Part shown: in pieces, positions 32,189 to 42,575 of the stretch
How positions within the stretch are numbered: position 1 is the stretch's first letter
Layout of the letters: every line of letters starts with the position of its first letter
NCBI GenBank assembly: GCA_026398595.1
Contig: JAPLSO010000051.1
Span: 150,199 to 214,198, forward strand
Reading direction: 5' to 3'
Source of the DNA: Spirochaetota bacterium
GTDB lineage: Bacteria > Spirochaetota > Spirochaetia > Treponematales > Rectinemataceae
Length of the DNA: 64,000 nt
Notes under the pieces: generated by a model
The model's input: the letters and a program-made list of their open reading frames with translations, nothing else
What the model was told of the DNA's origin: nothing
The model's database searches: none
Made by a program: the position numbers and the translations under genes

Positions 32189-34729
32189 ATGAGAAAATTA
32201 TCCCTGGCCGGAATCTGGAATCTGCGCGAATCGGGAGCGCCTGAAAAAGTCCCCATCGAACTGCCCGGGGACATCGTCTCAGCCCTCCTCGCCGCGGGGC
32301 TGATATCCGACCCCTACGCAGGCGAGGATGAATCGGCCGTCCAATGGGTCGGACGCAAGGATTGGTTCCTCGAGAAGGAATTCTCCGTCGATGAGGAGTT
32401 CCTTTCGGCCGGAAGAGTCTTCCTCGATCTCGAGATCGTGGACACCATGGCTGATATAAGTCTCAATGGCACCAGCCTTGGTTCGAGCTCGGACATGTTC
32501 ACGCGGTTCAGGCGCGAGGTAGCAGAATACCTGGTCCCCGGACTCAACAGACTTTCCGTCCTCATCCACTCGCCTGAACTCGCTGCGCAAGCCCTGGCGG
32601 AAGCCCTTCCCTACCCCATTCCTGCATCGACGTACCCGATCTCCTCTCCCCACAGAAATCTTGTCCGCAAGGCCCAGTGCATGGGAGGCTGGGATTGGGG
32701 CCCCTGTCTGATGACGGGAGGAATCTACGACTGGCTGGAACTGACCGCCGTCGACGGCCCCCGGATCGACTACCTCAAGGCCGAGGCTAAGCCCGTAGGC
32801 GAGATGGACGTCAAGCTGGGCGCCGAGCGCGGCCCTGACTTTGAACTCAAGGTTTCGATCGAGGTACATTGCATGAAAGCCGGTCCTGCCCTCGTCGGTA
32901 TCCGATTCGAAGAGAAGGAGATCCTGCGGCAGGTCAAGCTTGGAGTGGGGTCGAATCTCGTCTCGGAGACTTTCAAAGTCGAGAAACCCCGGCTCTGGTG
33001 GCCGAACGGCTGCGGTCAGAGGAAGCTCTACCGGCTCGAGGTCTCCCTCGGTCCGGTGGAAAGCCCTTCTGCCATAGGACCACATGTCGTTCAGACTGCC
33101 ATAGGATTCCGATCCTTATTGGTACGGACTAAGGAGGACGCCATCGGCCGCGAGATGGTCCTCATGGTCAACGGACATAAAATCTTCGCCAAAGGCGCCA
33201 ACTGGATACCCGCGGATGCCCTGCCCTCACGCTGGACACAGTCGAGGCTCCGCAGCCTCCTTACGTCGGCGGCGGAGGCGGGGATGAACTGCCTCCGCGT
33301 CTGGGGAGGGGGACGCTACGAGAGTGACTATTTCTATGCTATCTGCGATGAATTGGGCATTATGATCTGGCAGGATTGCATGTTCTCCTGCGCCCTCTAT
33401 CCCTCGTCTCTCGACTTCCTCGCCAAGGTTGAGGAGGAGGTACGCCATCAGGTCAAGCGCCTGGCCTCCCACCCCAGCCTCGCACTCTGGTGCGGCAACA
33501 ACGAAGCCCTGGGAGCGATCACCTGGTACGAGGAATCACGAAAAAGCCCGGCGCGTTACATCGTCGACTATGACAGGCTCACCGCAGGCGTACTGGGCAG
33601 GGTCATCCATGAACTCGACCCCGGTAGGCTTTTCTGGCCCTCCAGCCCCTCGGCGGGACCCGACGACTTTTCGGACAACTGGCATTCGGACGAGCGCGGC
33701 GACATGCACTTCTGGCAGGTATGGCACGAGGGCAGGCCTTTCTCCGACTACTTGAGCGTCCAACCCCGCTTCTGCTCGGAGTTTGGCTTCCAGTCCTTCC
33801 CCTCCTTAAGAACCATAAAGAACTTCGCTCCCGCCTCGGGGCTGAATGTCACGTCGCCGGCCATGGAAGGCCACCAGCGACATCCGAAAGGCAATTCTCT
33901 CATCATGGACACCATGTTGCGTTATTTCCGGATGCCCAAGGACTTCCCCTCCACCCTCTACCTCTCCCAGGTCCAGCAAGCGCTTGCCATTAAGACGGCG
34001 GTCGAGTACTGGAGGACAAATCGACCGCGCTGCTCGGGAGCTCTCTACTGGCAGCTAAACGATGTGTGGCCGGTCACGAGCTGGTCCAGTCTCGAGTACG
34101 ACGGGTCGTGGAAGCTCCTCCAGTACGAGGCCAAACGCTTCTACGACTCCCGGCTCCTCGCCTTTTGCGCCGTGAAGGAGGGCCTCGAGCTGCGGGCGGC
34201 AAACGATGCGGACCTTCCCTGGAAGGGGGAGTATAGGATCGGCTTCAGGGACTTCGATGGACGCCTCGTCTCGAGCCTGTCGGGCCCGGCCGTGGTCGAT
34301 GCCGAATCCTCGGCTCTCTTTTGCTCCATTCCCAAAGCCGAATTCCCCGGCTCCGCCCGGGGGCTCTTCGTCGAGGCGGAATTCCTGTCCATCGGAGACT
34401 ATAATAATCGCAGGGCGCTAGCCTTCCTCGCCGAACCCAAACGCTGCGAACTGGCCAATCCCGCCATCGACGCGAAAATCGGCGTCGCGACCGACGGAAG
34501 CCTCTGGCTGACGATCGAGGCCGTCCAGGCTCCAGCCTTCTACGTGGCGCCCGAGCTTCCGGCCCTCGAGGGCCGCTTCGAGGATTCGGGTTTCCATCTG
34601 CTAAAGGGTGAGAAGCGGCGGCTGAGGTTCATCCCCCGTGAGGAAGCGGCTTTCGAAGCCGGAGGCGCCGGACTCCAAGTCCTGTCGAAGGACATGGTCG
34701 TGCGCCACCTGCGTTCGAGTTACGAATAA
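32189..34729 (+). CDS. GH2 beta-mannosidase
   Basis: The 846-residue enzyme follows the five-domain plan of family 2 beta-mannosidases: jelly-roll sugar-binding domain (LAGIWNLRESG at the start), Ig-like domains, a TIM barrel from ~335, and C-terminal beta domains. The acid/base Glu is in LWCGNNEALG (~residue 435), the nucleophile Glu in FCSEFGFQSFPS (~530), and the substrate Trp in GALYWQLNDVWPVTSWSS. The sugar-binding VRKAQCMGGWDWGPCL motif is typical for mannosidases. No signal peptide: it works on imported mannosides in the cytoplasm. A GGAGG ribosome site lies seven bases upstream. It is divergent from the ROK gene and convergent with argF. Confidence 0.94.
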   Translation: MRKLSLAGIWNLRESGAPEKVPIELPGDIVSALLAAGLISDPYAGEDESAVQWVGRKDWFLEKEFSVDEEFLSAGRVFLDLEIVDTMADISLNGTSLGSSSDMFTRFRREVAEYLVPGLNRLSVLIHSPELAAQALAEALPYPIPASTYPISSPHRNLVRKAQCMGGWDWGPCLMTGGIYDWLELTAVDGPRIDYLKAEAKPVGEMDVKLGAERGPDFELKVSIEVHCMKAGPALVGIRFEEKEILRQVKLGVGSNLVSETFKVEKPRLWWPNGCGQRKLYRLEVSLGPVESPSAIGPHVVQTAIGFRSLLVRTKEDAIGREMVLMVNGHKIFAKGANWIPADALPSRWTQSRLRSLLTSAAEAGMNCLRVWGGGRYESDYFYAICDELGIMIWQDCMFSCALYPSSLDFLAKVEEEVRHQVKRLASHPSLALWCGNNEALGAITWYEESRKSPARYIVDYDRLTAGVLGRVIHELDPGRLFWPSSPSAGPDDFSDNWHSDERGDMHFWQVWHEGRPFSDYLSVQPRFCSEFGFQSFPSLRTIKNFAPASGLNVTSPAMEGHQRHPKGNSLIMDTMLRYFRMPKDFPSTLYLSQVQQALAIKTAVEYWRTNRPRCSGALYWQLNDVWPVTSWSSLEYDGSWKLLQYEAKRFYDSRLLAFCAVKEGLELRAANDADLPWKGEYRIGFRDFDGRLVSSLSGPAVVDAESSALFCSIPKAEFPGSARGLFVEAEFLSIGDYNNRRALAFLAEPKRCELANPAIDAKIGVATDGSLWLTIEAVQAPAFYVAPELPALEGRFEDSGFHLLKGEKRRLRFIPREEAAFEAGGAGLQVLSKDMVVRHLRSSYE

Positions 34730-34750
34730 GGACGGCTTTCCGTTATAAAA

Positions 34751-34786
34751 ATGAGGGCGCCCGCCATTACCGGCAGGCGCCCTCAT
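34751..34786 (-). terminator. Terminator between beta-mannosidase and argF
   Basis: An 11-bp perfect stem (ATGAGGGCGCC / GGCGCCCTCAT) with a 14-base loop. On the minus strand, after argF, it is followed by TTTTATAA; on the plus strand the tail is poor in T, so it mainly serves argF but may act on both. Confidence 0.75.
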
Positions 34787-34804
34787 TATCCATCAGATTC
34801 TATA

Positions 34805-35806
34805 TCAAATATCCCCTATCGTGGCGACCATGACAGCCTTGATGGTGTGGAGCCTGTTCTCGGCCTGGTCGAAAGCAGCGGAGTGCCGCGATCGGAAGAC
34901 CTCGTCCGATACTTCCATTTCCTTGATGCCGTGCTTGGCCGCGATCTCGGCGCCCACAACCGTCTCGGTGTCGTGGAAGGCGGGAAGGCAGTGGAGGAAG
35001 ACGCAGTCTGGATTCCCTGTTTTCAGGACGAAGTCCATGGTGACGCGGTACTTTTCGAGCTGGGCGATCCGTTCGGCGAACTTGGCTTCCTCACCCATCG
35101 ATACCCAGACGTCGGTATAAAGAACATCGGCGCCGGCCAGAGCCTGGTCCACCTTGCCGATGTCGAAAAACTCGATCTTGCCGCCGGTCGACGCGGCTAT
35201 CTTGTTCATTTCGGCGGTTAGAGCCTCGTTGGGCCAGAGTTCCCTGGGTGCGAGGGCCACGAAGCTCATCCCCATCTTGGCGCATCCGATCATGAGGGCG
35301 TTGCCCATGTTGTTGCGGGCGTCGCCGCAATAGACGAGCTTCACCTTGTCAAGCGGTTTGGCGACATGCTCCTCGACCGTCAGAAGGTCGGCGAGAATCT
35401 GGGTGGGATGGTCCTCGTCGGTGAGGCCGTTCCATACAGGAACGCCTGAGTAACGGGCGAGGTCCTCGACAAGCTTCTGCGAAAATCCCCGGTACTGGAT
35501 GCCGTCATACATGCGGCCCAGAACCTTCGCTGTGTCCTCGACCGATTCCTTCTTGCCCATCTGGGAGTTGGTGAGGAAGGTCGCGTTGCCTCCCTCGTCC
35601 CAGCAGGCCGCCTCGAAGGCGCATCGCGTGCGGGTCGAAGTTTTATCGAAGATGAGAACGATGTTCTTCCTGTAGAGGGAATTCCCTTTCACGCCCGAAC
35701 GCTTTTTGGCCTTGAGATCGGCCGAAAGATCGAGGAGATAGCGGATCTCCTCGGGGCTGAAATCCTTCAGGGTCAGAAAACTGCGTCCTTTCAGATTGAC
35801 GGGCAT
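34805..35806 (-). CDS. argF: Ornithine carbamoyltransferase
   Basis: This 333-residue enzyme makes citrulline from ornithine and carbamoyl phosphate (or the reverse in arginine catabolism). Motifs: FDKTSTRTRCAFE (STRTR phosphate loop, ~residues 50-62), DEDHPTQILADL (HPTQ), and the ornithine loop VFLHCLPAFHD with HCLP. ATG 35806 follows GGAGG by five bases; the GTG four codons before overlaps the ribosome site. It stands alone, so whether it serves synthesis or the arginine deiminase pathway cannot be told. No ARG box is evident. Confidence 0.96.
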   Translation of the reverse strand: MPVNLKGRSFLTLKDFSPEEIRYLLDLSADLKAKKRSGVKGNSLYRKNIVLIFDKTSTRTRCAFEAACWDEGGNATFLTNSQMGKKESVEDTAKVLGRMYDGIQYRGFSQKLVEDLARYSGVPVWNGLTDEDHPTQILADLLTVEEHVAKPLDKVKLVYCGDARNNMGNALMIGCAKMGMSFVALAPRELWPNEALTAEMNKIAASTGGKIEFFDIGKVDQALAGADVLYTDVWVSMGEEAKFAERIAQLEKYRVTMDFVLKTGNPDCVFLHCLPAFHDTETVVGAEIAAKHGIKEMEVSDEVFRSRHSAAFDQAENRLHTIKAVMVATIGDI

Positions 35807-35860
35807 GAGAACCTCCACGGCGGAATCCGGACCGCTTAAAATCCGGCGGTATGGAATTGG

Positions 35861-35888
35861 TATATACTTGTCGCGGGGGCAAGGTCAA
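35861..35888 (-). promoter_or_regulatory. Promoter of argF
   Basis: TTGACC (35883-35888), 16 bases, TATATA (35861-35866) on the minus strand, giving a leader of about 50 bases. Confidence 0.5.
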
Positions 35889-35890
35889 GT

Positions 35891-35919
35891 TTGACTCGCA
35901 TCCCCTATTCGGCTATACT
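35891..35919 (+). promoter_or_regulatory. Promoter of the alanine aminotransferase operon
   Basis: TTGACT (35891-35896), 17 bases, TATACT (35914-35919). It is back to back with the argF promoter. Confidence 0.6.
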
Positions 35920-35967
35920 CGATTTTCAACCCTATCCTTTGCGGGCATCCTACTTTAAGGAGCAGCT

Positions 35968-37338
35968 ATGCCACTGACCCTTTCCGAGCTTAGCGAAGCA
36001 GTCCTGGCGACACAATACGCGGTACGCGGCCCCATCGTCGCCAAAGCCCAGGAACTGGAGCGATCGGGCAGGAAGATCATCTACTGCAACATCGGCAACC
36101 CCCAGTCCCTCGGGCAGAAGCCCTTGAGCTACATGCGCCAGGTTCTGGCCCTCGCTGAGTGCCCAAATCTCGCACAAAAGGCGCCCGGCGCCTTCCCCGA
36201 CGACGTCAAGGAAACGGTGAAGACCATATTGACGGGCTCCAAGTTCGGCCTCGGCGCCTATTCGGACTCCAAGGGTCTAAAATTCGTCCGGGAAGCCGTC
36301 GCTTCCTTCATAGCGAAGCGGGACTCCGATCCTGTCCTCAAGGTCGAGTCCGACCCGGAGCATATCTACCTAACGGACGGGGCTTCCAAGGGCGTCCAGG
36401 CCGCCTTGCGCCTGCTCATCGCCTCCGAGCGGGACGGGATCATGATCCCCATCCCCCAATACCCCCTCTACTCGGCCACGATCACCCTCTACGGTGGCCT
36501 CCAGGTGGGCTATTACCTCGACGAGTCCGCCGGTTGGAGCCTGTCGCGGAAGAATCTCGACGAAGCCTACAGGAGGGCCTCGACCTCGGGCACGCGAGTG
36601 AGGGCGCTCTGCGTTATCAATCCAGGCAACCCCACGGGTTCCCTCCTCTCAAGGGACAACATCGCCATGGTCATCGCGTTCGCCCGGGAACATAGCCTCT
36701 CAATCCTCGCCGACGAGGTGTACCAGGAGAATGTCTACAGTGAGGGCGATGCGTTCGTCTCCTTCGCCAGGGTCCTCGCCGAGCTGGACGAAAAGGAAGT
36801 GAGCCTTTTCAGTTTTCACTCCTGCTCCAAAGGCTTTCTCGGGGAATGCGGACAGCGCGGCGGCTACATGGAAGTCAGGAACATCCCTTCCGAGGTCCTG
36901 GCCCAGATTACCAAGCTCCAGTCCGTCTCGCTCTGCGCCAACCTTCCCGGCCAGATCCTCGTCTACCTCATGGTCAAGCCGCCCCGCCCCGGCGACCCTT
37001 CCTGGGAACCCTACGACAAGGAAAGAAGGGGTATCCTCGCCGAACTCGCGCGGCGGGCAAAATTCCTGGCCGAGGGCCTCAATCGCATCCCGGGCTACTC
37101 CTGCCAGCCCATCGCGGGTGCCATGTACGCCTTCCCGACCATCCAGCTTCCGGCGGGCAAGACGGATGAGAACTACTGCATGGCCCTTCTCGAGGACACG
37201 GGCATCTGCGTCGTGCCGGGGACGGGCTTCGGCCAAGCCGCGGGGACAGCCCACTTCAGGACGACTATCCTGCCCCCGGCCGACCAGATCGAAGAAGTCG
37301 TAAAGAAAATCGCAGAATTCCACGGTGCGTGGAGATAG
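35968..37338 (+). CDS. Alanine aminotransferase (eukaryote-like class I)
   Basis: The 456-residue PLP enzyme resembles eukaryotic-type alanine transaminases: an N-terminal VRGPIVAKAQELERSG, the cofactor-site CVINPGNPTGSLLS, LADEVYQENVY, and the PLP-Lys region FHSCSKGFLGECGQRGGYME (Lys ~residue 289), which is diagnostic for this branch. It interconverts pyruvate plus glutamate with alanine plus 2-oxoglutarate; alanine is a common fermentation sink. The ribosome site AAGGAG is eight bases before the ATG. It probably forms an operon with the parvulin and PAS-GGDEF genes (gaps of 9 and 2 bases). Confidence 0.92.
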   Translation: MPLTLSELSEAVLATQYAVRGPIVAKAQELERSGRKIIYCNIGNPQSLGQKPLSYMRQVLALAECPNLAQKAPGAFPDDVKETVKTILTGSKFGLGAYSDSKGLKFVREAVASFIAKRDSDPVLKVESDPEHIYLTDGASKGVQAALRLLIASERDGIMIPIPQYPLYSATITLYGGLQVGYYLDESAGWSLSRKNLDEAYRRASTSGTRVRALCVINPGNPTGSLLSRDNIAMVIAFAREHSLSILADEVYQENVYSEGDAFVSFARVLAELDEKEVSLFSFHSCSKGFLGECGQRGGYMEVRNIPSEVLAQITKLQSVSLCANLPGQILVYLMVKPPRPGDPSWEPYDKERRGILAELARRAKFLAEGLNRIPGYSCQPIAGAMYAFPTIQLPAGKTDENYCMALLEDTGICVVPGTGFGQAAGTAHFRTTILPPADQIEEVVKKIAEFHGAWR

Positions 37339-37347
37339 GAGAACGCT

Positions 37348-37620
37348 ATGGAATGGAGAGCCAACCATATTCTCGCCAAGAACAGGGCCCTCGCTCAGGA
37401 ACGACAAAAGCGGCTCAAGACAGGGGCGAATTTCGAAAGCCTGGCGCGTGAACACTCCACCCTTCCCTCCCGCTCCTCAGGAGGCGACCTTGGCTGGTTC
37501 GGTCCAGGCAAGATAGTCCCTGCCTTCGGAGTGGTCTGTAAAGGCCTCGGCCTCGGATCGATCTCCGACGTCGTCCAGACCCAGTTCGGCTATCATCTGA
37601 TCAAACTCCCCGGGCGGTAA
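37348..37620 (+). CDS. Parvulin-type peptidyl-prolyl isomerase
   Basis: A 90-residue single-domain parvulin without signal peptide, like E. coli PpiC: RANHILAKNRALAQ at the start, the SGGDLGWFGPGKIVPAF core (~residues 44-60), and QTQFGYHLIKL at the end. It isomerises prolyl bonds in cytoplasmic proteins. AGGAGAACGCT precedes the ATG, giving a ribosome site about eight bases away. Confidence 0.93.
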   Translation: MEWRANHILAKNRALAQERQKRLKTGANFESLAREHSTLPSRSSGGDLGWFGPGKIVPAFGVVCKGLGLGSISDVVQTQFGYHLIKLPGR

Positions 37621-37622
37621 CA

Positions 37623-38552
37623 ATGGAAACACAACAACCTGAATTTAATGTAGACTCAGACTCCCTTAAAACCATCCTGAGAGTTCTCGGCGAGGGAGCG
37701 TACACGGTGGACAGGGACAGAAGAATCGTCTTCTGGAACCAGGCCGCGGAAAGACTGACAGGTTACCGAGCCGACGACATTGTTGGAAGGAAGTGTTCCG
37801 ACAACCTCTTGCGACATGTGCTGGCCGATGGAACCGAGCTCTGCCTGCACGGCTGTCCCCTCCTGGCTACCATGGAAGACGGTAATTCTAGGGAAGCGCA
37901 AGTCTACCTGCACCACAGGGACGGGCACCGCCTTCCCGTCTTCGTCCGATCGGCCCCCTTGCGCGATAACGACGGAAGCATCGTGGGTTCCCTGGAGATC
38001 TTTTCGGACCGAAGCGACGGAAACGCCCTGCTCGCCGAACTCGAAAGCCTGAAACGGGAGATCCTCACGGATCCCCTCACCGGGTTGGGCAATCGCCGCT
38101 ACCTGGATATCATGTCCGAGACCCGATTCGCCGCCCTCAAGGAGGAAGGCCTGCATTTCGGCCTTATGCTCGCCGATATCGACCATTTTAAAAGGGTGAA
38201 CGACGACTACGGCCATCTGAACGGCGACAGGATTCTCACGATGACGGCCAAGACCATAGCCGGGGCCGTCGGTTCCCTGGACGCTGTCGTTCGATTCGGC
38301 GGCGAGGAATTCGTCGTCCTCTGCCCGAATTGCGGCGGCGCCGATCTGGCCAAGATCGCCGAACGCATCTGCACACTCTTGCGGCATGCATGGATAGACA
38401 TCGGACCCGAGGAGAAACTCTCCGTCACGGTTTCGATAGGCGGCGCGATATCAGAGCGGGAAGACGATCTTAAAAGTCTGGTGGCCAGGGCCGACAAGCG
38501 AATGTACGAGTGCAAGAAAACCGGCCGCGACCGGTACCTCATAGGGGACTGA
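37623..38552 (+). CDS. PAS-GGDEF diguanylate cyclase with Cys-containing PAS
   Basis: The 309-residue soluble protein has a PAS domain (~residues 15-135; RRIVFWNQAAERLTGY) and a GGDEF domain (~150-305) with the active site RFGGEEFVVL. It should make cyclic di-GMP. The inhibitory RxxD site is not present in the usual position. The PAS carries three spaced Cys (GRKCSDNLL, ELCLHGCPLL), a pattern that recurs in a PAS-GGDEF subfamily and could hold a metal or sense redox state (inference). It is the last gene of the aminotransferase operon and converges on the pseudouridine synthase gene. Confidence 0.92.
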   Translation: METQQPEFNVDSDSLKTILRVLGEGAYTVDRDRRIVFWNQAAERLTGYRADDIVGRKCSDNLLRHVLADGTELCLHGCPLLATMEDGNSREAQVYLHHRDGHRLPVFVRSAPLRDNDGSIVGSLEIFSDRSDGNALLAELESLKREILTDPLTGLGNRRYLDIMSETRFAALKEEGLHFGLMLADIDHFKRVNDDYGHLNGDRILTMTAKTIAGAVGSLDAVVRFGGEEFVVLCPNCGGADLAKIAERICTLLRHAWIDIGPEEKLSVTVSIGGAISEREDDLKSLVARADKRMYECKKTGRDRYLIGD

Positions 38553-38563
38553 GACTTACCGAC

Positions 38564-39280
38564 CTACAGTTTCCGGAGTTGCGCGAGGAGAGCCGCGAAG
38601 TCGCGGGGGGCTTCTGCCTCGAAAACCATGGGTCGGCGGTCGGCTGGATGCGCGAAGGCTATGCGCCGGGCGTGGAGGGCAGTCCGCGCGATAAGGGGTT
38701 TCTCTTCGAAGGGGTCACCTTTCCATTTTCGTTTCAGACTCGACAGAAGAATAGGCTTGCCGTCCCCATAAAGGGGATCAGCCACGATGGGGTAGCCCGT
38801 CGCGGTGAGATGGACGCGGATCTGGTGTGTCCTCCCCGTTTCAGGCAGAGCCCTGACGAGGCTGAACTCGCCGAAGCGCTCCATGGTCTCGAATCGGGTG
38901 AAGCAATCCTTTCCCCGCCTTTTGTCCACAATCGTCCGGTGGAGGTGATCGGCGTCGGCCCGCAGGGAAAGCCCGCAGTCCCAGCTATCCTCCATGGTTC
39001 TTCCCCTGACGATAGCCAGGTATTCCTTCTCGACCGCCCTTGTAAAGAAGAGCTCGCCCAAGGCTTTATGGGCCTCGGCCGATCGCGCGTACAGAAGGAG
39101 GCCCGAAGTGTCCTTGTCGATCCTGTGCACGACAAAGAGCCGGCCGAAGTCCTTCTCCAATTGATCGAGGGCGACGGGAGCCTCGGAATCGTAGCGGTCG
39201 GGGATGCAGAGGATGCCGGCGGGCTTGAAGACGACGATGAGTGATTCGTCTGAATAGAGGGTTTCCAAGGTACTCTTCAC
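38564..39280 (-). CDS. RluA-family pseudouridine synthase
   Basis: The 238-residue enzyme converts uridine to pseudouridine in RNA. The catalytic Asp is in VHRIDKDTSGLLLYARS (~residue 53), followed by KEYLAIVRG and ETGRTHQIRVHL, all canonical. There is no S4 RNA-binding domain, as in RluA and TruC. The start is GTG, either 39280 or one at 39289; a TAGAGT hexamer lies seven bases upstream of the first. The frame stays open further upstream but is not coding there. The target position is unknown. Confidence 0.88.
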   Translation of the reverse strand: MKSTLETLYSDESLIVVFKPAGILCIPDRYDSEAPVALDQLEKDFGRLFVVHRIDKDTSGLLLYARSAEAHKALGELFFTRAVEKEYLAIVRGRTMEDSWDCGLSLRADADHLHRTIVDKRRGKDCFTRFETMERFGEFSLVRALPETGRTHQIRVHLTATGYPIVADPLYGDGKPILLSSLKRKWKGDPFEEKPLIARTALHARRIAFAHPADRRPMVFEAEAPRDFAALLAQLRKL

Positions 39281-39329
39281 GGTTACCACTCTAGCACGGG
39301 GGCGCTTGCCTTGTCTTGTCCGCCGATCC

Positions 39330-41543
<2,214 letters not shown>

Positions 41544-41579
41544 ATCCAGTTCAAAGCCGTTTATCGTAAAAGCACAGAG

Positions 41580-41606
41580 AGGCGCTCTGAAAGGAGCGCC
41601 TTTTTT
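41580..41606 (+). terminator. Terminator of groEL
   Basis: GGCGCTC, six-base loop, GAGCGCC, TTTTTT: a strong stem with T-run 37 bases after the stop codon. Confidence 0.9.
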
Positions 41607-41621
41607 GTCGTCTCGCCAGTT

Positions 41622-41650
41622 TTGACAGTTCGGTCAGCTGATGGTAAGCT
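41622..41650 (+). promoter_or_regulatory. Promoter of the RraA-like gene
   Basis: TTGACA (41622-41627), 17 bases, TAAGCT (41645-41650), directly after the groEL terminator. Confidence 0.6.
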
Positions 41651-41701
41651 CCGTTGATCGACGGTCGGCCAGCCTGCGGTCAGACCAAGGAGGGACACAG
41701 A

Positions 41702-42463
41702 ATGCGCGATACCGAAAACCCTGTTCGCCTGGGCGCAGGCGACATGCTCAAGCTCAAGCGCTGGAACAGTCCCACCGTCTACAACGGCTGGGAGGCGATA
41801 ACCCGGCGCGACCGCCTCGAGGGGCTGTGGAACAGGGATGAGGCGCAGGACTTCACGCCCTCCCTCGGCATCATGGTCGGCAGGGCAGTGACGGTGACGA
41901 TTGCTCCGGCCGATCCGTCGGGCCCCCGCGAACTGTCCGATGCCTGGGACCAATGGTACGAACATGTCGCCTCCATCGAAGGACCCAAGATCATCGTGAT
42001 GCGCGATCTCGGGAGTCCGCCCGGCCTCGGCTCTTTCTGGGGCGAGGTGAGCGCCAACACGCACCGCGCCCTGGGCTGCGTCGGTACCATCGTCGACGGA
42101 GCCGTCCGGGACATCGACGAGATGACCAATGCCGGCTTCAAGGCCCTGGCCCGCCGCCTCTGTGTGGGCCACCTCTACGCCTGGCCCCTCTCCTGGGGCG
42201 GGGAAGTCGAGGTCTTCGGCGTACGGATCGCCGAGGGCACGCTGATCCACGCCGACAAGCATGGATTCATCGGCATTCCGCCCGAGGACGAAGCCCCCCT
42301 TCTCGCTGCAGTCAGGGCGATGGACGAGGCCGAATGCGACACAATCATCCCCGCCGGGCGCTTCGGGGCGAATCAGGATGCAGGCGCAGTGCTCTCAAAG
42401 AGGCGCGCCGCGACTGCGGCCTATCACGCCCTCGCTGGAAAGGTGGGACAAGGCGAGTGGTAA
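41702..42463 (+). CDS. RraA-family protein (HMG/CHA aldolase-like)
   Basis: The 253-residue protein carries the RraA/HMG-CHA aldolase signature ALGCVGTIVDGAVRDIDEM (~residues 120-138), with the Arg-Asp pair that binds oxyacid and metal in aldolase members, then GVRIAEGTLIHADKHGFIGIP. Family members cleave 4-hydroxy-4-methyl-2-oxoglutarate-type acids, decarboxylate oxaloacetate, or (RraA itself) inhibit RNase E. The length is above RraA (~160) because of extra residues at both ends. ATG 41702 follows AAGGAGGG by about eight bases; the frame upstream is not coding. Confidence 0.82.
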   Translation: MRDTENPVRLGAGDMLKLKRWNSPTVYNGWEAITRRDRLEGLWNRDEAQDFTPSLGIMVGRAVTVTIAPADPSGPRELSDAWDQWYEHVASIEGPKIIVMRDLGSPPGLGSFWGEVSANTHRALGCVGTIVDGAVRDIDEMTNAGFKALARRLCVGHLYAWPLSWGGEVEVFGVRIAEGTLIHADKHGFIGIPPEDEAPLLAAVRAMDEAECDTIIPAGRFGANQDAGAVLSKRRAATAAYHALAGKVGQGEW

Positions 42464-42502
42464 ACATTCAGCGAGGAATCTTTCTTCCAAAACGGGAAAA
42501 GA

Positions 42503-42530
42503 GAAAGGCGCGGCTAATGCCGCGCCTTTC
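42503..42530. terminator. Bidirectional terminator between rraA-like and ABC exporter genes
   Basis: An 11-bp perfect stem GAAAGGCGCGG / CCGCGCCTTTC with a six-base loop, between convergent genes. The minus side is followed by TCTTTTCCC and the plus side by CTATTT. Confidence 0.75.
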
Positions 42531-42575
42531 CTATTTCAGACCGCAGGTCGAACCTGCGCCAGGACACGCCGTCCT

